NCBI GenBank assembly: GCA_964508975.1 | Contig: CAZDVQ010000035.1 | Span: forward strand, 1-47,166 | Length of the DNA stretch: 47,166 nt | Direction: 5' to 3' | From: CAZDVQ01 sp964508975 | Lineage (GTDB): Bacteria; Bacteroidota; Bacteroidia; Chitinophagales; Saprospiraceae | Part shown: positions 31,405 to 39,667 of the stretch, in pieces | How positions within the stretch are numbered: the first letter of the stretch is position 1 | How the letters are laid out: the number at the start of each line of letters is the position of its first letter | The notes under the pieces: model-generated | The model's input: only the letters and a program-made list of their open reading frames with translations | What the model was told of the DNA's origin: nothing | Databases searched by the model: none | Program-made: the position numbers and the translations under genes

Positions 31405-31599
31405 GGTTTGGAGCGGAACGACATTAGGGCTAAATGCCTATAACTTGTCAAGAATCCGTCTAAATCTTAAACATACCATGCTTTAAGGATGTTGTTTTAG
31501 TCAAAAAATGCTATCTTCGCCGCGCCCGAAGCGCATGCGCATGCGGCACATTCAGAACACTTTCAATCAACATCTTAACACGCATAAAATTTAACACCC

Positions 31600-33867
31600 A
31601 TGGTTTTTGATCTCGATATGATCAAGGCTTACTACAAGTCTTTACCGGGGAAAGTTGAAGCCGCCCGCCAACTATTGGGTCGCCCACTTACCCTGACCGA
31701 AAAAATCCTTTTCTCGCACTTGCACGAAGATTCACCTTTGGCCGATTACAAACGCGGCGAAGATTACGTGTTTTTTGCCCCTGACCGCGTAGCCATGCAA
31801 GATGCTACCGCTCAAATGGCCTTGTTGCAGTTTATGACTTGCGGTCGCCCAACCGTTGCAGTACCATCTACCGTACACTGCGACCACTTGATCCAGGCCA
31901 AAAACGGCTCGGAGCAAGACTTGAAAGTAGCCCTCGATATCAACTCAGAGGTGTTTAACTTCCTCGAATCTGTTTCTCAAAAATATGGTATCGGTTTCTG
32001 GAAACCAGGTGCTGGTATTATCCACCAAATCGTGTTGGAAAACTACGCATTCCCTGGTGGTATGATGATTGGTACCGACTCGCACACCGTTAACGCGGGT
32101 GGCCTTGGTATGTTGGCTATTGGTGTTGGTGGCGCTGATGCCGTTGACGCCATGGCAGGTTTGGCTTGGGAGCTTCCTATGCCAAAACTATTGGGTGTTA
32201 AATTGACCGGAAAACTAAACGGTTGGTCATCACCAAAAGACGTTATCCTCGAAGTTGCTGGTCGCTTAACCGTTAAAGGTGGTACTGGTTACATCCTCGA
32301 GTACTTCGGCGAAGGTGCCCAGAGCATGTCATGTACCGGTAAAGGTACCATTTGCAACATGGGTGCTGAAATTGGTGCAACAACTTCTACCTTCGGTTAC
32401 GACGACTCGATGAGCCGTTACCTGAAAGGCACTAGCCGTGCTGAAGTTGCAGAGTTGTGCGACAGCGTTGCCGCTCACTTGACTGCCGACCCAGAGTGCT
32501 ACGCCAACCCTGAAAAATATTTCGACCAGTTGATCGAAATCGACTTGAATACCTTGGAGCCACGCGTAAACGGCCCATTCTCACCTGACGTTTGCTGGCC
32601 TATTTCTAAATTGAAAGAAGTAGCCGAATCACATGGTTCACCGCTTAAACTCGAAGTAGGCTTGATTGGTTCATGTACCAACTCATCTTACGAGGACTTG
32701 ACCCGTGCGGCTTCAATTGCCCGCCAGGCTGTTGAGAAAAACTTGGTAGCTAAATCTGAATTCACCATCACGCCAGGTTCAGAGCTTATCCGCTTCACCA
32801 TCGAGCGCGATGGTTTGGTGAACGACTTTGAAAAAATTGGTGGTGTGGTTATGTCAAACGCTTGTGGCCCTTGTATTGGCCAATGGGCACGTCACACCGA
32901 GGACCCCACGCGTAAAAACTCTATCATCACCTCGTTTAACCGTAACTTCCGCAGCCGTAACGATGGTAACCCGAATACCCACGCTTTCGTGGCTTCACCT
33001 GAAATCGTAACGGCCTTGGCTATTGCTGGTGACTTGGGCTTCAACCCATTGACCGACTACCTTACCAACGAGAAAGGCGAAAAAGTGAAACTCGACCCAC
33101 CAACTGGCGACGAGCTTCCACCACGCGGCTTCGACGTAGAAGATGCAGGCTACATCGCTCCTGCTGCCGACGGCAACACGGTTCAGGTGAGCGTTAGCCC
33201 AGATTCTCAACGTTTGCAGCTCCTTGACCCGTTTGCAGCTTATACCGCCAACGACCTCAAAGGCATGCGCCTCTTGATCAAGGCTAAAGGCAAGTGTACT
33301 ACCGACCACATTTCGATGGCAGGTCCATGGTTGAAATACCGTGGTCACCTCGACAATATCTCGAATAACTGTTACATCGGCGCAACGAACGCCTTCAACG
33401 ACGAGATGAACAAAGTACTCAACGCTGAAACTGGCGAGTACATGGCTGTTCCAGACTTGGGTCGCTACTACAAAGCAAAAGGTATCAGCACCGTTATTTT
33501 CGGTGAAGAAAACCTTGGCGAAGGTTCATCGCGCGAGCACGCGGCCATGGAGCCACGCTTCCTAGGCGTAAAGGCGGTTATCGTGAAATCTTTTGCCCGT
33601 ATCCACCAGACCAACTTGAAAAAACAAGGTATGTTGGCCCTCACTTTCGTGAATCCTGCCGACTATGACCGTGTTCGCCAAGATGATACCATTGACATCC
33701 TCGGTTTCGAGACATTTGCCCCTGGTAAAAACTTAACCGTGGTTTTACACCACGCCGATGGAACCAGCGAGCAATTTGAAGTACAACACAGCTACAACGA
33801 ACAACAGATTGACTGGGTTCGCCACGGCTCGGCCTTGAATAAAATCCGAAAGGAACAAGGTTTGTAA
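31600..33867 (+). CDS. acnA: Aconitate hydratase (mitochondrial-type)
   Basis: The 755-residue enzyme converts citrate to isocitrate in the TCA cycle using a [4Fe-4S] cluster. Cluster cysteines are in GSCTNSSYEDL and NACGPCIGQW; active-site stretches include MIGTDSHTVNAGGLGMLAIGVGGADAV. The C-terminal swivel domain carries GKCTTDHISMAGPW and GEGSSREHAAMEPRFLG. The length and the KYRGHLDNISNN region place it with mitochondrial-type aconitases, which are common in Bacteroidota. A TATCTTCG box at 31512-31519 with TTG at 31492-31494 may be the promoter, 80 bases upstream. It ends at a shared terminator facing acs. Confidence 0.95.
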   Translation: MVFDLDMIKAYYKSLPGKVEAARQLLGRPLTLTEKILFSHLHEDSPLADYKRGEDYVFFAPDRVAMQDATAQMALLQFMTCGRPTVAVPSTVHCDHLIQAKNGSEQDLKVALDINSEVFNFLESVSQKYGIGFWKPGAGIIHQIVLENYAFPGGMMIGTDSHTVNAGGLGMLAIGVGGADAVDAMAGLAWELPMPKLLGVKLTGKLNGWSSPKDVILEVAGRLTVKGGTGYILEYFGEGAQSMSCTGKGTICNMGAEIGATTSTFGYDDSMSRYLKGTSRAEVAELCDSVAAHLTADPECYANPEKYFDQLIEIDLNTLEPRVNGPFSPDVCWPISKLKEVAESHGSPLKLEVGLIGSCTNSSYEDLTRAASIARQAVEKNLVAKSEFTITPGSELIRFTIERDGLVNDFEKIGGVVMSNACGPCIGQWARHTEDPTRKNSIITSFNRNFRSRNDGNPNTHAFVASPEIVTALAIAGDLGFNPLTDYLTNEKGEKVKLDPPTGDELPPRGFDVEDAGYIAPAADGNTVQVSVSPDSQRLQLLDPFAAYTANDLKGMRLLIKAKGKCTTDHISMAGPWLKYRGHLDNISNNCYIGATNAFNDEMNKVLNAETGEYMAVPDLGRYYKAKGISTVIFGEENLGEGSSREHAAMEPRFLGVKAVIVKSFARIHQTNLKKQGMLALTFVNPADYDRVRQDDTIDILGFETFAPGKNLTVVLHHADGTSEQFEVQHSYNEQQIDWVRHGSALNKIRKEQGL

Positions 33868-33870
33868 TAA

Positions 33871-33906
33871 AAAAAGCCTTCACGATTTCTCGTGAAGGCT
33901 TTTTTT
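33871..33906. terminator. Bidirectional intrinsic terminator between acnA and acs
   Basis: AAAAAGCCTTCACGA pairs perfectly with TCGTGAAGGCTTTTT around a TTTC loop. The A run on one side and T run on the other give a U tract in both directions. It lies 4 bases after the aconitase stop and 66 bases beyond the acs stop, so it can serve both convergent genes. Confidence 0.92.
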
Positions 33907-33971
33907 TATAGTTAGGAGTGAGGAGTTAGAAGATAGGAGTTAGACAATCATATGAACTCCTATCTCATCTC

Positions 33972-35882
33972 TTATTCCGCTGCGCCCGCCTTGATAATTT
34001 CTACTACCTCGGGGTTGAGGAGTGTTGAAATATCACCGAGTTGCTGTGGCGAGCTTTCGCCCGCGGCAATCTTGCGCAAAATACGGCGCATGATTTTACC
34101 AGAGCGGGTTTTAGGCAAGCCTGGCACAACCTGAATCATGTCGGGTTTGGCGATAGGACCAATAATTTTGGTCACGATGTCGCGGACCTCTTTTTTGAAT
34201 TGCTCGTGGTCGCCCACGTTATGGTTGACGATAACGTAAGCGTAGATACCCTCACCTTTGATATCGTGTGGGTAACCTACCACCGCCGATTCTACGACGT
34301 TTTCATGCTCGTCGATAGCGTTTTCAACCTCGGCGGTGCCAATACGGTGACCTGATACATTGATAACGTCGTCGACCCGACCGATAATGCGGTAATAACC
34401 CTGACTGTCGCGTTTACAACCATCACCGGTAAAGTATTTATCTTGGTAAGCAGAGAAATAAGTAGTGCGGCAACGCTCATGGTCGCCATAAGTAGTCCGC
34501 AGAATAGATGGCCATGGGAACTTCATACAGAGCACACCCTCCACGTCATTACCTACCAGTTCTAGGCCTGTTTGAGGGTCGAGGATACAAGGCTGTACGC
34601 CCGGCAAGGGCAAGGTAGCAAAAGAAGGTTTGAGTGGTGTAATATCAGCCAAAGGAGAGATTAAGATACCACCGGTTTCCGTTTGCCACCAAGTATCTAC
34701 GATAGGGCAACGGCCTTTGCCCACATGGTCGTGGTACCAGTGCCAAGCTTCCTCGTTGATAGGCTCGCCAACGGAGCCCAGCACGCGAAGCGATTTGAGC
34801 TCGTATTTATCCACCCATTCGTTGCCGCAAGCCTCGAGGGCGCGGATAGCCGTGGGCGCTGTGTAAAAAATATTCACTTGGTGGCGCTCGCACACCTCCC
34901 AGAAACGACCGGCGTCGGGATATGTGGGCACACCTTCAAACATCATAGTAGTGGCACCGGCTAGTAGTGGGCCATACACGATGTACGAGTGACCGGTAAT
35001 CCAGCCGATATCGGCAGTACACCAGTATACATCGCTCTCGTTGTATTGGAACACGTTTCGGAACGAGTATTCGGTATAAACCATGTAGCCACCGCAGGTA
35101 TGTACCACGCCTTTAGGTTTACCTGTTGAACCGGAGGTATAGAGGATAAAGAGCATATCTTCACTGTCCATTTCCTCGGCTACACAGGTGCTAGCTTGGC
35201 CAGCAACCACATCGTGCCACCATTTATCGCGGCCAGCCTGCATGGTCACGGGCGTGTTGGTACGTTGCAGCACGATAACGGTTTCTACCGAGTCGCAGTT
35301 GAGGCTCAGGGCTTCATCGATAACTTCCTTCACCGGGATAGCCTTGGCGCCACGGGCGTTGCCATCAGAGCAAATAATCATTTTAGCTTGGGCGTCTTTC
35401 ACACGATCGGCCAGCGACATGGCTGAAAAACCGGCAAAAACCACCGAGTGGATAGCGCCCACGCGGGCACAAGCCAATACAGCAACGGCCAGTTCGGGAA
35501 CCATAGGCATATAAATGCACACGCGGTCGCCCTTACCGATGCCATTGGCACGAAGGCCGTTGGCAAATTCGCAAACGGCGGCGTGGAGCTCTTTGTAAGT
35601 ATAAGATTTTGAGGCTTCGCCGGGTTCGTTGGGTTCCCAGAGCAAGGCAACCTTATCACCACGGGTTTCGAGGTGACGGTCGAGGCAATTTTCAGTGATA
35701 TTCATTTTCCCACCCACGAACCACTTAACATCTGGGTCGCGGAAATTCCAGTCGAGCACCTTGTCCCATTTTTTACGCCATACAAAAGTTTCGGCTTGCG
35801 AGGCCCAGAATGCTTCGGGGTTTTCAACGCTTTGTTGGTACAGATCATGGTATTGTTCCATGGATGTAATGCGTGTAGTCAT
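33972..35882 (-). CDS. acs: Acetyl-CoA synthetase
   Basis: The 636-residue AMP-forming ligase activates acetate to acetyl-CoA. It has the P-loop-like LFILYTSGSTGKPKGVVHT, the acetate-pocket region YWCTADIGWITGHSYIVYGPL, DTWWQTETGG, TGDGCKRDSQGYYRIIGRVDDVINVSGHRIGTAEVE and the C-terminal LPKTRSGKIMRRILRKI, whose Lys is the usual acetylation site. Full length is normal (~630-660). The ATG at 35882 is used; one at 35861 is possible. A well-formed promoter lies 47-78 bases upstream. The enzyme feeds the TCA cycle in which the convergent aconitase works. Confidence 0.96.
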   Translation of the reverse strand: MTTRITSMEQYHDLYQQSVENPEAFWASQAETFVWRKKWDKVLDWNFRDPDVKWFVGGKMNITENCLDRHLETRGDKVALLWEPNEPGEASKSYTYKELHAAVCEFANGLRANGIGKGDRVCIYMPMVPELAVAVLACARVGAIHSVVFAGFSAMSLADRVKDAQAKMIICSDGNARGAKAIPVKEVIDEALSLNCDSVETVIVLQRTNTPVTMQAGRDKWWHDVVAGQASTCVAEEMDSEDMLFILYTSGSTGKPKGVVHTCGGYMVYTEYSFRNVFQYNESDVYWCTADIGWITGHSYIVYGPLLAGATTMMFEGVPTYPDAGRFWEVCERHQVNIFYTAPTAIRALEACGNEWVDKYELKSLRVLGSVGEPINEEAWHWYHDHVGKGRCPIVDTWWQTETGGILISPLADITPLKPSFATLPLPGVQPCILDPQTGLELVGNDVEGVLCMKFPWPSILRTTYGDHERCRTTYFSAYQDKYFTGDGCKRDSQGYYRIIGRVDDVINVSGHRIGTAEVENAIDEHENVVESAVVGYPHDIKGEGIYAYVIVNHNVGDHEQFKKEVRDIVTKIIGPIAKPDMIQVVPGLPKTRSGKIMRRILRKIAAGESSPQQLGDISTLLNPEVVEIIKAGAAE

Positions 35883-35928
35883 CTGATCATTATTTTGCGT
35901 TAGGGAAATTTTATTCGTGACTTTAATG

Positions 35929-35960
35929 CAAAGGTAAAATATATTTTTACAATATTCAAA
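35929..35960 (-). promoter_or_regulatory. Bacteroidota-type promoter of acs
   Basis: On the minus strand TTTG (35960-35957) is followed after 20 bases by TACCTTTG (35936-35929). Both boxes match the family sigma factor consensus (TTTG and TAnnTTTG). Transcription would start near 35922, giving a leader of about 40 bases before the acs ATG. This is the best-formed promoter in the window. Confidence 0.8.
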
Positions 35961-36030
35961 TATATAGATAAATATATGTGTAAGTTTTTGAAAAGTTCTT
36001 TGCTCCTGAAGGCTGTTGAGTTTTGATTTT

Positions 36031-36142
36031 TTGGGGGCGTGCCCGCCGCTGCGCGGCGGTCGCCACCCTTCGCGCTCCCTAGACGGTCGGTGCCTAACGG
36101 CACCAGCCGCTGGCGCGGCTGCGCTACGGTCGGCTCACGCGA
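36031..36142 (+). repeat. GC-rich structured intergenic repeat, copy A10
   Basis: Plus-strand copy with head TTGGGGGCGTGCCCGCCGC-tgc-GCGGCGG, middle hairpin GGTGCC-taac-GGCACC and AGCCGC-tggc-GCGGCT. Two loops carry four bases (taac, tggc) in place of the usual three. Its head is on the side of the acs start. The 35883-36201 gap also holds the acs promoter and nothing else I can name. Confidence 0.83.
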
Positions 36143-36201
36143 TGGGCAGAGTTTAGCGCCTTGCAAATATGAAATTAGCAAACTTAGCCTCTTAGCTTAA
36201 A

Positions 36202-36471
36202 CTAATAATGGCCTTTTGCGGAAAGGATATATACAGTATTTTCATCCTCATTTACTTCGTACACCAGCCTATGTTCTTGATTTACTCGCCGAGACCAGGC
36301 TCCCGAAAGCTGATACTTCAATGGTTCGGGCTTTCCTGTTCCTGTATAGGGGTGATTGGACAATTCATTAAATAGTGTAAGTAATTTTTTTAGCACGGCT
36401 TTATCACCTGCTTTTTTATACGCATCAATATCTTGTAGTGCGTTATCTGTAAAATCAAGGTTGTACGGCAT
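36202..36471 (-). CDS. yoeB: YoeB/Txe family toxin
   Basis: The 89-residue protein is a YoeB-type RNase toxin that, when free, cuts mRNA at the ribosome. It has the family layout: YNLDFTDNALQDIDAYKKAGDKAVLKKLLTLFNEL, then GKPEPLKYQLSGAWSRRVNQEHRLVYEV and a C-terminal His-Tyr pair (SAKGHY). The RRVNQEHRL and final HY residues are those expected for catalysis. It starts 3 bases after the antitoxin stop, the classical toxin-second order. Confidence 0.93.
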   Translation of the reverse strand: MPYNLDFTDNALQDIDAYKKAGDKAVLKKLLTLFNELSNHPYTGTGKPEPLKYQLSGAWSRRVNQEHRLVYEVNEDENTVYILSAKGHY

Positions 36472-36474
36472 GCG

Positions 36475-36696
36475 CTAAACACCCAAAAAATTACTCAAAT
36501 CATCTTGTTTAACCCTGGTTACCTGTCCCGATTTTACTTGCTGACGGCTGTTTTCCACTTTTTGCACAAAATCAAGGTTATAACCCATCGAATCAGTTAC
36601 TTCAAAGTTGATTTTCAGAGCTAGCATAAAAGCTTTTAAAGCATCAACCTGTTCCGTTGTTTTAGGGTGTGCTATAAATATATCTTGCGTTTTCAT
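36475..36696 (-). CDS. Antitoxin of the YoeB-type pair, DUF2683-like
   Basis: From the ATG at 36696 the protein has 73 residues. An N-terminal domain (KTTEQVDALKAFMLALKINFEV) is followed by a linker helix and a C-terminal stretch (NSRQQVKSGQVTRVKQDDLSNFLGV) that would wrap the toxin. It is not a typical YefM; it resembles the DUF2683 proteins found with RelE/YoeB toxins in Bacteroidota. A longer start at 36762 overlaps a TATTTTTG box at 36760-36767 and is rejected. Promoter, antitoxin and toxin form a compact autoregulated unit. Confidence 0.82.
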   Translation of the reverse strand: MKTQDIFIAHPKTTEQVDALKAFMLALKINFEVTDSMGYNLDFVQKVENSRQQVKSGQVTRVKQDDLSNFLGV

Positions 36697-36813
36697 GATA
36701 TAAATTTTAAAATAAGACGACGAGCAGTGCCGAAAAAAGGTACTAATAGACTCAGTTTGCAAAAATAACGATAATATAAGGATTAAGGTTCCTTGCGATG
36801 AAAAAATGCCCCC

Positions 36814-38652
36814 TTATTGCACACCATCAATTTTATCGCCACGTAAAACCCTGAAACGTTTACGCGCCTCGGATATAAAGATACTTGAATTATGTTCCAA
36901 GATTATCTTCTCGTATAAACCCTTGGCTTTTTCGGGGTCAGCGAGTGGGCCTTCGTATAGATTAGCCATTTTGAACAAAGCATTGTCAACCAATATGCCG
37001 TCGGCATGCTCCGTAAGGATTTTTTCAAGTAGACTTATGGCCTGGCTATAATCTCGTTTTTTGATGTATACCTCCGCTTTTTCAAACAGTATATCATCCA
37101 AGAGTAAATGACCGGGAAAGAGTATCATGATGGAATCCATCAGGTTGAACGACTCGGTAAATTTATTTTGGAAACTGTACAGCTCCGCCATCGCAAACAT
37201 TTCCATGGGCAGCGGCGTGGTGTCTAGACCGTAATGTTCTGTAATGAACACCGACAAGTCGATGGCATCGTTTGAAATCAACTCTGAGGTAGAAGCTTTC
37301 AAGGCATCTAGTTGGCCTTGTGCCCACTCAAAATCGCCTTGGAAGTACGACAAGCGGGCGTTGCGGTAGCGGGCGTCCTCGCCCAATGGTGCATCTTTGA
37401 GGGCTTTGTCAACCTGTGAGTACAAGAGGGTAGCCTCCCATATTTCGCCCGACATGAGGTAGTAGTCGCCGAGCTCAAGTTTTACTTGCGAAAGTTGCTC
37501 CTTGTCGTTGGCATTGCGCTCATTAAAGGGCATGGCTACCACTTCGTTCAAAATAGCGATAGCTTTGGTCAAGTCGTTGAGGTAAAATGCTTCGAGTTGG
37601 GCAAGTTCCGTCATGATGCTAGACGTTGTTTTGTCTCGGCCAAACTCGGTTAAAAAGCCTTCGTATTCGCGTTCAAGGTCGCGGAGTTGGGTTTCGTTGT
37701 ACTCATAATCCTCCACGATAAGCCTACGCTTGCAATTGAGGATATTGCGTTTAGCATCCACGTAATACGGCGAAGAGCTACCTTTTTTATCGACGATATA
37801 GTTCAGGCCATCAATGGCACCTTCGTAATCTTGCTCACTGATAGCGGTAAGGGCCAATTTATAAACCCTACCGCCATTTTCCTGAAAACGTTTATCGATG
37901 GCGGTGATTTGGCGGAAAGCATTTTTAAAATCTTTTTGCTGTACGTATACCCAGGCCAACATTTCGGGGTAAACGGTCAAGTCGGGTTGTTCTTGTGCCC
38001 GCGTGAGGAGTTGCGATAGCAGCTCGTTCATATCATCCTCGCTGAGGCTGCGCTGCAACATAGCTTGTACATTGACCAGGCGCTCAGGGATGGCTTCTAA
38101 GCTATTGAGGTAGCTTTCAATCATTTTTTTGACATCGCCTTTCTGAGAATAGAGCCCTGCCAGTTCAAAGGAGAAATAGGTTTTGTTTTTCAGCAAAACG
38201 TTACCTTTTTCATAGGCTTGAATAGCGAGGTCTTGCTTGCCTGACTGTGAAAAAGCAGTGGCTAGTTTAACGATTTCAGGTTGCTCGGCTGGGAGTAAGT
38301 CAATGGCTTTACGGTACTGTTCGTCGGCTTTGTTTTTTTCAGATTTTGCCTCGAGCAGGGCACCCATGTCAACATATAGGGATGCATTTTTGGGCAGTTT
38401 TTTCATTTGCTTTTTGATGAGCTTTTCGGCATCATCGTAAGCGTTGAGTTGTACCAACGTTTTGTAGTAGCTGGAATAAAAATACTCACTGGTGGGATAT
38501 TGTTCGTACAGTTTTTCGTACAAGGCGGCGGCCTTCTCGTACTCGCCATTGTTGTAGTACTGGCGGGCCAATTCGATTTCGGCTTGAGCAAATAGCCCTA
38601 GGTTTAGACCTAGGAAGCAGAGGAACAGCAGCAGGTATTTTTTCATTTTCAA
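36814..38652 (-). CDS. Secreted or periplasmic TPR repeat protein
   Basis: The 612-residue protein has a signal peptide (MKMKKYLLLFLCFLGLNLGLFAQ) and consists almost entirely of tetratricopeptide-like helical pairs, for example IELARQYYNNGEYEKAAALYEKLYEQYP near residue 25 and KKRDYSQAISLLEKILTEHADGILVDNALFKMANLYE near 560. TPR scaffolds bind other proteins; this one is probably periplasmic, like the tetratricopeptide proteins common in Bacteroidota cell-envelope or gliding complexes. No catalytic domain is seen. The gene stands alone, divergent from rnhB. Confidence 0.85.
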   Translation of the reverse strand: MKMKKYLLLFLCFLGLNLGLFAQAEIELARQYYNNGEYEKAAALYEKLYEQYPTSEYFYSSYYKTLVQLNAYDDAEKLIKKQMKKLPKNASLYVDMGALLEAKSEKNKADEQYRKAIDLLPAEQPEIVKLATAFSQSGKQDLAIQAYEKGNVLLKNKTYFSFELAGLYSQKGDVKKMIESYLNSLEAIPERLVNVQAMLQRSLSEDDMNELLSQLLTRAQEQPDLTVYPEMLAWVYVQQKDFKNAFRQITAIDKRFQENGGRVYKLALTAISEQDYEGAIDGLNYIVDKKGSSSPYYVDAKRNILNCKRRLIVEDYEYNETQLRDLEREYEGFLTEFGRDKTTSSIMTELAQLEAFYLNDLTKAIAILNEVVAMPFNERNANDKEQLSQVKLELGDYYLMSGEIWEATLLYSQVDKALKDAPLGEDARYRNARLSYFQGDFEWAQGQLDALKASTSELISNDAIDLSVFITEHYGLDTTPLPMEMFAMAELYSFQNKFTESFNLMDSIMILFPGHLLLDDILFEKAEVYIKKRDYSQAISLLEKILTEHADGILVDNALFKMANLYEGPLADPEKAKGLYEKIILEHNSSIFISEARKRFRVLRGDKIDGVQ

Positions 38653-38727
38653 AACTTGGAGTATTGACTATACGACTAGATACTTAACGCACGACAAGCG
38701 TGTTCAGTTGCACGCCAGCGCAAGAAG

Positions 38728-38838
38728 CCGCGTGAGTGGCCTGGAGGGCGCGGCGAAGCCGCGGTGCGCAACGCGCACGGAGCGAACAGCGAACCCCGGA
38801 AGGGCACGACCCCCACGCCAGTGGGGGGCACGCCCAAA
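38728..38838 (-). repeat. GC-rich structured intergenic repeat, copy A11
   Basis: Minus-strand copy with the most divergent head: GGGCGTGCCCCCCAC-tggc-GTGGGGG, in place of GGCGC/GCGCC. Other arms are CGTGCGC-gtt-GCGCACC and CCGCGGC-ttc-GCCGCG. Most bases of three stems differ from the consensus, yet all still pair. It lies 57 bases before the rnhB ATG and is crossed by a spurious N-terminal extension of that frame. Confidence 0.85.
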
Positions 38839-38844
38839 AAGGTA

Positions 38845-38873
38845 TTGTGTTTGGACAAAAGTACGTATTTTTG
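38845..38873 (+). promoter_or_regulatory. Promoter of rnhB
   Basis: TTG at 38845-38847 is followed after 18 bases by TATTTTTG at 38866-38873, fitting the Bacteroidota promoter plan. It places the RNA start near 38880 and the ATG at 38895 close behind, so the frame extending back to 38736 would be largely untranscribed. Confidence 0.6.
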
Positions 38874-38894
38874 TGCCTTAGAGTACGTTTGAAT

Positions 38895-39503
38895 ATGGCC
38901 TTAAAATTATTTCATACCGAGGGTTTACTGGAAGCCGGTTGCGACGAAGCGGGTCGCGGCTGCTTGTCGGGCCCCGTGGTGGCCGCCGCAGTCATCCTAC
39001 CGCCAGGTTTTGATTGCAAGGAGCTCAACGACTCGAAAAAACTGAGCGAAAAACAGCGAGACGAGCTGAGGATTTACATTGAATCAGAAGCCTTGGCCTG
39101 GGCCGTTGCCTCGGTTAGCGAAACTGAAATTGACCAGATAAACATTCTGAATGCTTCTATTTTGGCCATGCAAAAGGCTGTGGCACAATTACATATACAA
39201 CCGCAAGCCCTCTTGATAGACGGCAATAGATTTAAACCCTACGCCTCGATACCACACCATTGCATCATTAAAGGCGATGCCATTTATGCCCCTATTTCGG
39301 CAGCTTCTGTACTGGCCAAAACCCACCGAGATGCTATCATGACCAAGCTTGACGCAGCATATCCGCAGTATAGTTGGTCAGAAAATAAAGGATACCCCAC
39401 GCTGGCACACCGCGAGGCGATCCGACAGCATGGGGCATGCAAATATCATCGTAAAAGCTTTAGGTTGCTGCCGCAAGGGGTGCAAACCAAGCTGTTTGAG
39501 TAG
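38895..39503 (+). CDS. rnhB: Ribonuclease HII
   Basis: From the ATG at 38895 the protein has 202 residues, the normal length. RNase HII nicks the RNA of RNA-DNA hybrids and removes single ribonucleotides from DNA. Metal-binding acids are in GCDEAGRG (Asp17, Glu18), LLIDGNRF (Asp109) and AKTHRDAIM (Asp146). The end (YSWSENKGYPTLAHREAIRQHGACKYHRKSF) is typical. A frame open to 38736 would add 53 residues, but they are a translation of repeat A11. The stop TAG overlaps the first base of fold-back D3. Confidence 0.95.
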   Translation: MALKLFHTEGLLEAGCDEAGRGCLSGPVVAAAVILPPGFDCKELNDSKKLSEKQRDELRIYIESEALAWAVASVSETEIDQINILNASILAMQKAVAQLHIQPQALLIDGNRFKPYASIPHHCIIKGDAIYAPISAASVLAKTHRDAIMTKLDAAYPQYSWSENKGYPTLAHREAIRQHGACKYHRKSFRLLPQGVQTKLFE

Positions 39504-39662
39504 AGTATGTTTGGATTTTGGGTTTCGAGGGAAAAACGAGCTATTTTTTGATGAGGTTGCTTTAAAAAATGGGCGCATAGTGGGGCTACGTAACTATTTT
39601 TTAAAGCAAAAATCATCGAAAAAGAGTTGTTTTTCGCCGGAAGCTAAAGTCCAAACATACTC
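39503..39662. repeat. Fold-back repeat D3 (full-length)
   Basis: The 160 bp element is an almost complete inverted repeat: left arm 39503-39570 (GAGTATGTTTGGATTTTGGG to GTTGCTTTAAAAAAT), a 25-base loop, right arm 39596-39662 (ATTTTTTAAAGCAAAAATC to CCAAACATACTC). D1 retains only the outer ends and D2 a full right arm. Its left edge coincides with the rnhB stop and its right edge lies 5 bases from the stop of the convergent gene. Confidence 0.85.
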
Positions 39663-39667
39663 TTCTC

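Noticed and set aside
38736..38894. N-terminal extension of the RNase HII frame by 53 residues
   Set aside because: It is a translation of repeat A11 (Arg/Gly/Ala-rich) and lies mostly upstream of a promoter box at 38866-38873; RNase HII normally begins near the ATG at 38895.
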